A stretch of DNA of 64,000 bases from DATBLE01 sp963808815 (GTDB lineage Bacteria; Actinomycetota; Thermoleophilia; Gaiellales; Gaiellaceae). Within the stretch, counting starts at the first letter, position 1. Each line of letters opens with the position of its first letter. Made by a program: the position numbers and the translations under genes. Positions 1 through 11,798 of the stretch are shown here, in pieces. The notes beneath the pieces were generated by a model, which was not told the origin of the DNA, did no database searches, and saw only the letters and a program-made list of their open reading frames with translations. The stretch lies in contig CAWEGI010000014.1 in assembly GCA_963808815.1 (NCBI GenBank), forward strand, positions 62,001-126,000, given 5' to 3'.

Positions 1-491
1 AGCTCTACCCGCCCGGCTACGAGACCTGGGTCGACGTCGAGCGCGCCTCGCAGGGCCTCGAAGGCGAGCACCGGCCCGGCCACTTCCGGGGCGTCGCGAC
101 CATCTGCCTGAAGCTCTTCAACATCGTCCGCCCGCGGCGCGCCTACTTCGGCCAGAAGGACGCGCAGCAGGTCGAGGTCGTCCGCCGGATGATCCGCGAC
201 CTGAACCTCGACCTCGAGCTCCGCGTGCTGCCGACCGTCCGCGACGCCGACGGCCTCGCGCTCTCCTCCCGCAACGCGCTGCCTCTCGCCCGAGCGAGCG
301 CGAGGCCGCCCTCGCCCTCCCGCGCGCCCTCGCCACCGCGCGACCCGGCCGAGGCGCGCCGCCTGCTCGGCGACCTCGACGTCGACTACGTCGAGATCGC
401 GCCCTTCGACCCACCCGTCCTCGCCGCCGCCGTCCGCGTCGGCTCCGTCCGCCTGATCGACAACGTCCCCCTCGAAGGAGGCACCGCATGA
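1..491 (+). CDS. panC: Pantothenate synthetase, C-terminal part (cut by window edge)
   Basis: Condenses pantoate and beta-alanine with ATP to make pantothenate (coenzyme A pathway, cytoplasm). The open frame from base 3 carries the family's conserved stretches: GHFRGVATI, the YFGQKDAQQ block and the SSRNA loop. The part after SSRNA (about 290-345) reads in a second frame before returning, which is best explained by single-base insertions in a G/C run. The stop overlaps the panB start (ATGA at 488-491), so the two genes are translationally coupled. The N-terminus lies outside the window. Confidence 0.9.
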   Translation, partial: LYPPGYETWVDVERASQGLEGEHRPGHFRGVATICLKLFNIVRPRRAYFGQKDAQQVEVVRRMIRDLNLDLELRVLPTVRDADGLALSSRNALPLARASARPPSPSRAPSPPRDPAEARRLLGDLDVDYVEIAPFDPPVLAAAVRVGSVRLIDNVPLEGGTA

Positions 492-1343
492 GCGCCGTAC
501 CCGCCGGCAAGCTGCCGCTCCCCGAGCTCCTCGCGATGAAGGAGCGCGGCGACAAGATCGTGATGGTCACCGCCTACGACGCGCCCGGCGCGCGCTTCGC
601 CGAGGACGCCGGCATCGACATCGTCCTCGTCGGCGACACGGCGGCGATGGTCGTGCTCGGCCACGAGGGCACGACCGTCCCGGTCACGGTCGACGAGATG
701 ATCTTCCTCACCCGCACGGTCGCGCGGAACTCGCGCCGGCCGCTCGTCGTCGGCGACCTGCCCGTTCGGCTCGTACCAGGTGTCCGACGACGACGCCGTC
801 CGCACGGCGATCCGCTTCGTCAAGGAGGGCGGCGCCGACATCGTCAAGCTCGAGGGCGCCGGCCCGATGGTCTCGCGCGTCCGCCGGATCGTCGAGGCCG
901 GCATCCCGGTGATGGGCCACATCGGCCTGACCCCGCAGTCGGCGACGATGCTCGGCGGGTTCAAGACGCAGGGCAAGACCGCCGAGGCGGCGCGGCAGCT
1001 GCTCGTCGACGCGCACGCGCTCGAGGACGCCGGCTGCTGCTCGCTCGTGCTGGAGGCGATCCCCGCGCCGGTCGCCGCGCGAGATCACCGCCGCGCTCCG
1101 CGATCCCGACGATCGGGATCGGCGCCGGCCCCGACTGCGACGGCCAGGTGCTCGTCTACCACGACCTGCTCGGGCTGACCGAGGGTCACCTCCCGCGCTT
1201 CGTCAAGCGCTACGCGAACCTCGTCGCGCGAGATCCGCGACGCGCTCGAGGCCTACGCGGCCGACGTCCGCTCCGGGGCGTTCCCCGGCGAGGAGCACAC
1301 CTACGCGATGTCGGAGGAAGAGCTGGAGGCGTTCACCACGTAG
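488..1343 (+). CDS. panB: 3-methyl-2-oxobutanoate hydroxymethyltransferase (frameshifted)
   Basis: Transfers a hydroxymethyl group from methylene-tetrahydrofolate to ketoisovalerate, the first committed step to pantothenate. The start MSAVPAGKLPLPELLAMK is followed by family blocks MVTAYDAP, VGDTAAMVVLG, VKLEGAG, GHIGLTPQ and IPTIGIGAGP, and it ends with EELEAFTT. The blocks lie in different frames, with breaks near 765, 1080, 1110 and 1230; deleting one base at each restores a protein of about 280 residues, the normal length. It sits directly behind panC with a 4-base overlap. The breaks match the error pattern of the whole left half and probably do not mean a dead gene. Confidence 0.92.
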
Positions 1344-1867
1344 AGTCCAGCCCGGCCGCCAGTCGAACGGCGCGTCGACGAGCTCCTCGAGCGGCGCGCC
1401 GTCGAGCAGGTGCTGGAGCGCCCAGCGGTTGGCCGAGTGGGCGATCACGAGGATCGCGCTCGCCGTCGTGGCGGGCGGCGACGTCGTCGAGGAAGTCGCG
1501 CGTCCGCTCGACGACCTGCCGGTAGCTCTCGCCGCCCGGGAACGGCTCGTCGACGTGGAGGCGGCGGACGGCCGCGACCTCGTCGACGCGTCGCGCCGTT
1601 CAGCTCGCCGTAGTCGCACTCGCGCAGCCGCGCGTCGTGGTGCACCGGGATGCCGCGCGCCGCGGAAGGCGATCGCGGCGGTCTCGACCGCGCGGCCGAG
1701 GTCCGACGCGTAGACGGCGGCGATCCCGTCGTCGCGCCGGCGCCGCCGAGCTCCTCGGCCTGCCCGCGGCCGTGCTCGGAGAGCCGCCCGTCGAGCCAGC
1801 CGGTCGCGATCCCGTTCTCGTTGTCGACGCTCGTCGAGTGCGTCTCGTAGACGAGCTCGACCGCCAT
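1333..1867 (-). CDS. Histidine phosphatase (phosphoglycerate mutase-like) family protein, frameshifted
   Basis: Begins MAVELVYETHSTS at 1867. The usual RHG phosphohistidine motif of this family is represented by ETHSTS, so the Arg is replaced by Glu-Thr while the His is kept. GWLDGRLSEHGRGQAEELG follows, then RECDYGELNG, and near the end ILVIAHSANRWAL with the second catalytic His. Several single-base breaks lie between 1500 and 1800. The start overlaps the stop of the upstream membrane protein gene (TGATG), so the two are coupled. The stop falls inside the convergent panB 3' end, about 11 bases of overlap. The substrate cannot be told from sequence. Confidence 0.75.
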
Positions 1868-2528
1868 CAGCCAGATGACGAAGAGCAGCAGCAGATCAGC
1901 ACGAACACGACCCCGGCGACGGCGAGCGACGGCGAGGGTGCGTGGCCAGCTCCAGCCGTTCAGCGTGCGGACGCCGATCGACGAGCAGCACGATCGCCCA
2001 CAGGGCGAACAGGCCGACGTCGAAGCCGCGGAAGACGTCCTCGGCGGCGCCGTGGTCGGAGCCGCCGCTCCGGAACGCGTCCTTGCCGAACATCGCGATC
2101 CGCACGGGCCAGACGAAGAGGAGCGAGAGCACGAAGGGCGTCGTCGCGAGCGCCGGTGACGTGCCGCGCCTGCCGGTAGGTCGCGGCGCTGTCGGCCGCC
2201 CGGCCGCCGAGGTAGACGGCGCCGCCGAGGATCCAGAAGTTCTGGATCCCGACGAGGAGCCCGGCGACCACCGCCTCGACGAGGACGAGCAGCCAGTCGA
2301 ACTCGATCTCGTCGAACAGCCGGCCGGCGGTTCGCGTCGAGAGGAAGATCGCCGATGCCCGCGAGGAAGACGACCGCGGTGATCGGCTCCTGCCGCGCAG
2401 CCGCGGCCTCGTCGGAGTCGTCGCGCACCCAGACGAAGACCGATGCCGGCTGCGGTCAGGACGAGGACGAGCCGCAGCCACCAGTCGCGCTCGGCCTGCG
2501 CCGGCGGGCTCTGCACCTCCGCGCTCAC
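1867..2528 (-). CDS. Predicted multi-pass membrane protein (Yip1-like, weak), frameshifted
   Basis: GTG start at 2528 (MSAEVQSPPAQAERDWW), followed by hydrophobic stretches read in three frames: RLVLVLTAAGIG, ITAVVFLAGIG, LLVLVEAVVAGLLVGIQNFWILGGAVYLGG, FVLSLLFVWPVRIAMF and GLFALWAIVLL. I count about five membrane segments. The stretch GVRTLNGWSW before the last segment recalls Yip1-type integral membrane proteins, but I would not rely on that. The start lies 5 bases after the stop of the upstream deazaflavin-type gene, and the stop overlaps the next start (TGATG), so the three genes form one unit. Function unknown. Confidence 0.55.
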
Positions 2529-2533
2529 TCCAC

Positions 2534-2894
2534 TCAGCCTAGTGCGACCTCGACGAGCGGGCTAGCCGGCCGATCCAGGCCTCCAGGTCGTAGCCGCTCC
2601 CGCCGATCAGGCGCGTCGAAGACGTCGCGCCGTTCCTCAGGGTCCTCGATCAGCCGCGCGTGCGCAGGAAGGTCGGCCTTGACGCCGCGCTTCAGATGCA
2701 CCGTGAACGCCGGGTTCGGCCTTCAGGTTCGCGTACCAGTCGCGCCGGCCCGGCGAGCCGGTCAGGTACAGGACTCCGTCGAGCGGCCAGGCCCAGATCT
2801 CGATCCGGCGCGGCTCGCCGCTGCGGGCACCCGTGGTCGTGATGTCGATCGTGCGGTTGCGCCTGAGCGCCTCGACGACGTCAGCCGGGCCCAT
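2534..2894 (-). CDS. Deazaflavin (F420)-dependent nitroreductase-family protein, frameshifted
   Basis: Starts MGPADVVEALRRNRTIDITTTGARSG. The motifs TTGARSGEPRRIEIW and YLTGSPGRRDWYANL are typical of the DDN / split-beta-barrel F420 enzymes of actinobacteria, which reduce quinones or other acceptors with F420H2. About 120 residues is the usual length. The C-terminal part (VHLK, ADLPAHARLIEDPEERR, ending SPLVEVALG) is only recovered in other frames because of single-base breaks near 2595, 2650 and 2715. It is the first gene of a minus-strand run. Cofactor use is inferred from the family. Confidence 0.75.
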
Positions 2895-2921
2895 GGCACG
2901 CAGCCTACGCGTGCCGCGAGG

Positions 2922-4658
2922 TCAGGCGAACAGCTCGCGGTCGCGGATCTTGTGCGGCGTCCGTGTAGTCCTTCTCCCACCACGGCTTGTCGCCGGCGTC
3001 GCGCGGCGGCTTGGCGAGCGTGAGCGGCTTGCCGGCCTTCGTTGTCGGCTGCTGCTGGCGACCCGGAACTGGTAGTGGTCGAAGATGCGCAGCGCCTCGA
3101 CCATGTAGGAGACGGCGATGCGCCGGTCGCGGATGAGGAGCAGGTTCTCGCCGTTCTTGGTGTCGGCGGCGTGGAGAAGTTGTACGAGCCGAGGTAGACG
3201 CGGGCGGTCGGCTTGTCGAAGTCGATGACCACGAACTTGTGGTGCATGCGCATGCCGCCGCCGCCCGTCGGCTCCGACTTGAACGGCGGCGGCACGTCCT
3301 TCGTCAGCTGCGGACGGGATAGACCGGCGCCACGTTGCCGTCGGGCTTCTGCGAGGTCGAGGCCGCCGACCTTGCTGGTCCGAGATGCCATAGACGAAGA
3401 CGCTCGTCGCGCTCGGTCACGTTCTTGATCGCGTCCAGGATCGGCCCGGGCGTCTGGTACAGGAACGCCAGCGAGTAGAAGAGCGACGACGTCGTGTGCG
3501 TCTCGATGTCGTCGGCGATCGTCGTCGAGCAGCGCGTTCGACGGCGGCGTGCGGCGAGAACGCGACCTGCGCGTCGATGCCGGCGAGGCCGAGGTCGGTC
3601 CACTTCGCCGAGTCGGTGTCGCCGAATGCTGCGCCGGCGTCGTCGCCCAGTAGCCGTCGAACGCCGCGCGGAACGGCTGCGACCGCGGTCGCGCCCTGCA
3701 GCACGACGCGCGTTGTTGACTGGACGAAGAAGCCGCGCCAGCTGAAGTTGGTCGAGCCGCAGACGACGCGTCTTGCACCTTCGGGCCGTCGACCACGATG
3801 GTCTTGTTGTGCTGCAGGTTGCCCATGTGCTGGCGCTTGCACGTTGTCGCGCCCGGCGGAGGCGGCGAGCCGCGCCGCGGCCTGCGTCTCGGCCGAGTCC
3901 GGCTCGCCGTGGTCGCCGCTGTCGTCGATGATGATCTTCAGCCGCGTCGCCGAGCTTCTCCAGGCGCGACGACGATCTCGGGCTCGTTCAGGTCGTAGGC
4001 GACGACGCGGACCTGGGCCTTCTTGTCGGCGATGCGCCTGGTCGAGCACGTCGAGGATCGCGCTGCCGCGCCTCGAAGCCCATCCAGGCCAGCGCCTCGG
4101 CCGCCTTCGGATGCGTCGGCGACGAAGGTCGAGGCCCGTCGTCGGCCTTCGCCGGCAGCAGCGTCGAGATCGGCCCGGCCGACTCGTAGCGGTCGACGAA
4201 GGCCTGCGACGAGACGAAGCCGCGCGTGAAGGCGACGTTCAGCATGCCCGGGATAGGTCTCGCGGCGCAGCTCGATCGCGGCCTCCTGCGGCTCGCCGTA
4301 GCTGAGCTCGTCGTGCGCGTCCATGAAGACCGGCGTGACCCGGTAGGTGAACTCGCCGGGGAGGTCGGCGTTGCGCGGGAAGTGCACCCAGCGGAACTTC
4401 TGGATCGGCGACAGCAGCGTCGACAGCGTGGTCGGGTTCGACGCGCCGTCCGGCGCGCGGAAAGGCGAGCCGGTTCTTCAGCGAGTAGAAGCGGTCGCCG
4501 CCCGGCTCCTGGTACTCGATCGCGAAGCCGACGAAGTCGTCGGGCGGCTTGCCCTGCTTCCAGTTCATCGCGAGCAGCGCCATGCCGTCGCCGCGGTGGA
4601 GCTTCAGCGTGAAGAGCGCCTGCGCGTTCGTGCCCGCGACCTGGAACTCAGCGGCCAT
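2922..4658 (-). CDS. Phospholipase D-like (HKD) domain protein, heavily frameshifted
   Basis: About 570 residues when frames are joined. It carries two HxK signatures of the PLD superfamily: QHNKTIVVDG near 3800 and MHHKFVVIDF near 3240, each followed by the expected strand (VCGSTNFSWRGF and VYLGSYNFS). PLD enzymes form one active site from two such motifs and cleave or transfer phosphodiester bonds. The N-terminal 150 residues (starting MAAEFQVAGTNAQALFTLKLHRGDG, with FVGFAIEYQEPGGDRF) form an accessory domain I do not recognise. There is no signal peptide. At least eight single-base breaks interrupt it. The substrate (lipid, nucleic acid or other) is open. Confidence 0.75.
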
Positions 4659-4799
4659 CGCGCGTCGCCTTCACGTGCAACACGGCACGAAGTATCCAGG
4701 GCGGAGGCGCCCTGTCAACCGGTGGAAACCCGCACGCGCCGCGGCCGCTCCCACGTGTGCGCGGCCGTTCCAGCCTGGTCATTCCTCGTGACGTTTCAC

Positions 4800-4850
4800 A
4801 CCCAGTCTCTGAGACTGCGTCTAAAACGTTTGCGTGACGATTCGTCCACA
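4800..4850 (+). repeat. 51-nt dispersed palindromic repeat, copy 1
   Basis: A 15-base perfect palindrome (CAGTCTC-T-GAGACTG, 4803-4817) begins an element that ends in TTCGTCCACA. The same layout and exact length recur at 36778-36828. This copy lies in the 283-base gap between the uvrA 3' end and the phospholipase D-like gene, both on the minus strand. The rest of the gap shows no gene. A stem of this kind could also act as an RNA hairpin behind uvrA. Confidence 0.75.
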
Positions 4851-4941
4851 AGGATCGCAGCCGCCTGCAGGGCGTGTGCCGACGCGCCTCGCCCGACGAC
4901 CGGATCGACGCCTCGACGCCGAACGCGGACGCCGCGCGAAC

Positions 4942-7811
<2,870 letters not shown>

Positions 7812-7833
7812 TCGAACGTCCATTCTAGCGACG

Positions 7834-7847
7834 CGAACAGGCGTTCG
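7834..7847. promoter_or_regulatory. LexA (SOS) box upstream of uvrA
   Basis: CGAACAGGCGTTCG matches the Gram-positive and actinobacterial LexA operator (CGAAC, four bases, GTTCG) at every constrained position. It lies 22 bases before the uvrA start and 50 bases before the divergent permease gene. SOS control of uvrA is established in related bacteria. Whether the divergent gene is also repressed is unknown. Confidence 0.85.
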
Positions 7848-7897
7848 TCATAGCGGGATCCGTTTGCGCGGGCCCGCAAGCGGAGACAACCTCTGTG

Positions 7898-8979
7898 ATG
7901 AGGGAGATCGCCCGCAAGTCGTTCGTCGCCACCATCGTCGCGGTCGCCGTGGTCGCCGGAGCGTTCGCGCTCTGGCAGCTCAAGGTGCTCGTCGCGCTGC
8001 TCCTGCTTGCGGTCGTGATCGCATCGGCGATGCGGCCCGGCGTCGAGTGGCTGCACAAGCGCCGCGATCCCGCGCCCGGCCGGCGTCGCGCTCCACTACC
8101 TCGGGTTGCTCGGCGCGATCGGCCTGCTGCTCTGGCTCGTCGTGCCCCGCGCGCTCGATCAGATCGAGCAAGGCGCTCGGCGACGTCTGCCGACATCGAG
8201 CCGCGGACGTCGCCCAGGCGGCCAAGCAACTCCCACGGGATCAAGCACGAGATCCTGCTGGGTCTCCAGCACCGCCTGGAGCGCCTGCCGCACGGCACCG
8301 ACCTCATCCATCCGGCGGTCACCTACGGCCGCACGGCGCTCGAGATGTTGATCGGCATCTTCTTCGTGTTCGCGGTCGCGGCGTACTGGATCTTCGAGAA
8401 GGAGCGCGCGCAGGGTCTCTCGTCAGCCTCGCCAAGCGCGAAGAACGGGAAGCGGATCATCGACACGTGGGATCTGATCGACGCGAAGCTCGGGGCGTTA
8501 CGTGCGTGGACAGCTGCTGATGATCACGCTTCGTCAGCACCGTGCTCTCGTTCGCGTTCTGGGCTGATCGGCCTGCCGTACTGGCTGCTGATCGGCGTGT
8601 TCGCCGGGCTCGTCGAGATCGTCCCGGTGGTCGGGCCGCTCGCTCGCGGGCTCGTCGCGATCGGCGTCGGCCTCACCGTCTCCTGGCAGACGGCCGCGAT
8701 CGCGGCCGCGATCGCCGTCTACGGGTTCCGGCTCGCTGCAGGACTACGTGATCGGCCCGCGCGTGCTCGGCCACGCGGTCGGCCTCTCGCCGCTGGTCGT
8801 GCTCGTCACGGTCACGAGCGTCGGCCTCCTCCTCGGCGGCGCGTACGTGCTGCTCGCGACGCCGTTCGCCGCGGTGCTCGCGACGCTCGTCGACGTCGCT
8901 CGTCCTCGAACAAGGATCCGGCCGAAGGAGGACGTGCCGGCGTTGATCTTCCCGGCCGAAGGACGTCGAGGCAGGCTAG
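7898..8979 (+). CDS. AI-2E / PerM family transporter (frameshifted)
   Basis: A polytopic membrane protein of the family that includes the AI-2 exporter TqsA and many permeases of unknown substrate. It starts MREIARKSFVATIVAVAVVAGAFALWQLK, with AVVIASAMRPGVEWL, IFFVFAVAAYWIFEKER, then the conserved core GLPYWLLIGVFAGLVEIVPVVGP and YVIGPRVLGHAVGLSPLVVL. Roughly eight membrane segments and 355 residues fit the family. About nine single-base breaks are present. The end (VPALIFPAKDVEAG after correction) shares the four bases CTAG with the stop of the convergent small gene. Confidence 0.85.
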
Positions 8980-9216
8980 GCGTGCCGGCGCCAGCGGCCG
9001 AAGACGAGGCCGCCGAGGGTGAACCCGAGCCCGAACGTGCCGACCGAGAAGGCGCCGATCGCGACCGCCTTGCGCCAGCTCGACATCTGCTGCCAGCGGC
9101 CGAGCGCCTCTTGCTCCTCCGGCGGTCAGCGGCTCGCCGCGGCGCTGCTTGCGGAGCGCGCCGCCTGCCCGCAGGCCGAGGTAGAGGTCCTCGACGATCT
9201 CGGCCGGCTCGTCCAT
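8976..9216 (-). CDS. Small single-pass membrane protein, unknown function (frameshifted)
   Basis: About 79 residues. It starts MDEPAEIVEDLYLGLRAGGAL and continues with RKQRRGEPLT, a Trp/Gln-rich stretch (EALGRWQQMSSWRK), then one hydrophobic segment (AVAIGAFSVGTFGLGFTLGGLVF) and a basic end GRWRRHA. One or two single-base breaks near 9120 separate the halves. No family recognised. The upstream neighbour is the divergent phosphoesterase. Its stop shares CTAG with the permease gene. Confidence 0.5.
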
Positions 9217-9248
9217 CACGACGATCGAGTTTATAGGCTGGCTCGGCC

Positions 9249-10060
9249 GTGACAGCCGGATTCTCCACGTCTCCGACCTGCACATCGGCGCCCGCGAGAG
9301 CCCGACGTCGAGACGGCGCTCGGCGCGCTTCGTCGAGCGGCTGCGCCCGGACCTGGTCGTCGCGAGCGGCGATCTCACCCATCGCGGGCGGCGCGAGCAG
9401 CACGAGCGGGCGGCCGCGTTCCTGCGCGGGCTCGGCGCTCCCGGTCGTTGCCGTCCCGGGCAACCACGACATCCCGTACACGTTCCCGGCGCGGTTCACG
9501 AAGCCGTGGGCGGAGTTCGAGCGGCTGTGGGAGACGACCCGCCCGTGCACGTCGCCGGACGGCTGTCTGCCTCGTCGGCATCAACTCCGTGCGGCCGTGG
9601 CGCCACCAGTCCGGCGGCGTCCGCGACGACGCAGCTCGCAGTGGGCGGCCGCGCAGCTCGCGGCCGCGCCGCCGGCGCCCTGCGCATGGTGGCGATGCAC
9701 CACCAGCTGGTCGGAGCGCCGTGGCGGACGCGCAAGCGGCCGGTCGCGCGTCGGAACCACGTGCTCGGCGCGCTCGTCGACGCCGGCGCGGAGCTGATCG
9801 TCTCCGGTCACACCCACCAGGGCGCGGTGGCCGAGCGTCACGAGTTCGAGGTCTGGTCGGAGGGGCAGCGCGGCGCTGTCGTCGCGACCGCGCCTGGATT
9901 CGGCCAGCCGCGCCCGCACCGGCGCGGCGAGGCCCGCGGCCTGCTCGTCTACGAGGCGGACGAGCGCTAGCTGCGCGCGCACACATACATCTGGCGGGAC
10001 GGCGACTGGGGCCTGACGGCGAACCGCCGGTTCCCGCGCGGCACCGCCGCGCTCGACTAG
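9249..10060 (+). CDS. Calcineurin-like metallophosphoesterase (frameshifts and an in-frame TAG)
   Basis: Carries the metallophosphoesterase metal motifs in order: HVSDLHIGA (DxH), VASGDLTH (GD), VPGNHD, an internal HHQLV and SGHTHQGA (GHxH). Family members hydrolyse phosphomonoesters or cyclic nucleotides with a two-metal site. GTG start at 9249. Single-base breaks occur near 9260, 9440, 9565 and 9640. The frame meets TAG at 9968-9970, but translation past it gives a sensible tail (LRAHTYIWRDGDWGL to the stop at 10060), so I extend the gene; GAG to TAG is the simplest explanation. Its final stop shares CTAG with the convergent gene. Confidence 0.75.
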
Positions 10061-11534
10061 TAGAGGCGAATCGTCCGAGAGCGCCCGAGCGGCTTGCCCT
10101 GCGCGTCGAGCGCGACCGCGGCCGCGTAACGAGTTCGCGGCGGGATCGCGAACGACGTTTCGAACCCTCGTTTCGGGTGGGCGCCGCCCTGGCGAAGCGC
10201 CCCGAGCCGGCTGCCGGTTTCGAGCCGCCAGGATGCGAGCTCGGTCGAGCCGTTCCAGCTGGCGTAGAACCTTGCAGCTCCGGCGCCCTGCCTATAGGCC
10301 TTGAACGCGGGCGGCACGCGCGGTTTCCCGACCCAGGGGAACCGGAAGACGCGGTAGTTCTGGCCCGTTCCGGGCAAGTGGGCATCGAGGCAGACATGAC
10401 CGTCGGGGTCGTACTCGGTGAACCAGCCCGTGATCCCCCAGGTGACGAGCCGGTTCGCGTTCGGCAGCAGCTGGTTGCTGCCGGTGGCAAATGCGAAGAG
10501 CGGCCGGCCGGTGCCGGATGTCGCGCTTCAGCGTCACCTGCCTGCGTCGCTGGTCGACCGCGAGCACGATCGCCCTCGACTCCGGTCTGGACCCCGGCGG
10601 CACGCGGCCCGTTGTCGAACAGGCTGATCGTCCGGCCGCCTTCGTGCAGGCGCGCGTCGTGCTGGAAGCCGAACCGTGTTCCCTTGCCCATCGAGAAGTC
10701 GCTCCGTTTGCCGCCCAGCCGCCAGATGACCTTCCCCGTCCGCCGCGCGATCTTGTACATCGCGGAGGTGTTGCGGGCAGAGACGAGGAGGTTGCCGTCG
10801 CCGTCCACTTCGATCCCGTTGATGTGGAAGTAGTCGAAGGGCGAGCCGAGCTGGTCGCTCACGGTCTCGGTGATGCCGACGTGGTCGAGGCTGCGCCACT
10901 CCCACAGCAGGCGGCCGCTGGGCACGGACAGCTCCTGGACGACGCCGCCGTACACGAGGCCGCTGCTCGGGCCGCCCACCGCAGTCAGGTCCGCCGCCCG
11001 GGTCTCGTAGGCCGTTACGAGCAACGTGTCGTCGTCGGTCAGCAGGACCTCGTGGAAGTCGGGCCGGCGATGCCGGGCCGAGGAGAACCGCGCGATCTCG
11101 CGGTACGACGTGTCCACGATCACGTAGTCGCCGACCTTTCCGACCCCGAACACGTACCGGCCCTCCCACCAGCTCAGGACCGGCGCCCCACGCAGCGTCC
11201 CCGCCCGGAAATCCATGACCGTCCTCGGCGTGGCCGGACGAAAGTAGACGGGGTCGCCGCGGTCGTCCGCGATCAGGCCGCCGCGCATGCCTGGGCCGGA
11301 CGACGGGGCGAGGAACAGGTAGCCGTCGGCTGTTCCGCGCGCAGGCGTGACGACGCCGATCACCGGTGGGCGGAGATCGGGACGGGTGACGAACCCGTGG
11401 ACGGTCGGTCTCGTCGCGGCGGCCGCGCTCTCGAGCAGTCGCATCCCGCGGCCCGGGAGCCCACCGAGCAGGGCGAGCCCGACTCCGCCGCCGACGCCCC
11501 GCCTGAGAAGGTCAGCCCTGGTCAGCCTGGCCAC
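10057..11534 (-). CDS. Arylsulfotransferase (ASST)-family exported protein
   Basis: About 490 residues. The GTG start at 11534 gives VARLTRADLLRRGVGGGVGLALLGG, a Tat-like leader with paired Arg. The body has the ASST-type beta-propeller pattern: HEVLLTDDDTLLVTAYE, DYFHINGIEVDGDGNLLVSARNTSAMYKI, VIWRLGGKRSDF and FGFQHDARLHEGG. ASST enzymes move sulfate between phenolic compounds outside the membrane, but many actinobacterial relatives are uncharacterised. One or two breaks near 10520-10600 separate the last 170 residues. The gap from here to the next gene (11535-11798) holds nothing I can identify. Confidence 0.8.
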
Positions 11535-11798
11535 AGACTGCGGATCATGCCGCAGGAACCGGCAGGGGGTTACCGCGAACGGCTCACTGACCTCTGCCCT
11601 CCGGATCGACGCCGGCGAACCGGAGGAAATCGGTATCACGGAAAGCGCCTGGCTGTCTGCGGGCAGGCTCCGCCCAGTGCGGGTCGTAGCAGCGCTCTCG
11701 GCCAAGGAGGTGTCGAAGATGAAGCCGAAGAAACGGCCGGCCCTTGTCTCCCCAGAGACAGGCATCGGAAGAGCTCCCCATGTCGGGGCGGACGCGAC

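Noticed and set aside
4800..4850. CRISPR repeat
   Set aside because: Single copy at each of two distant sites, no spacer array and no cas genes.
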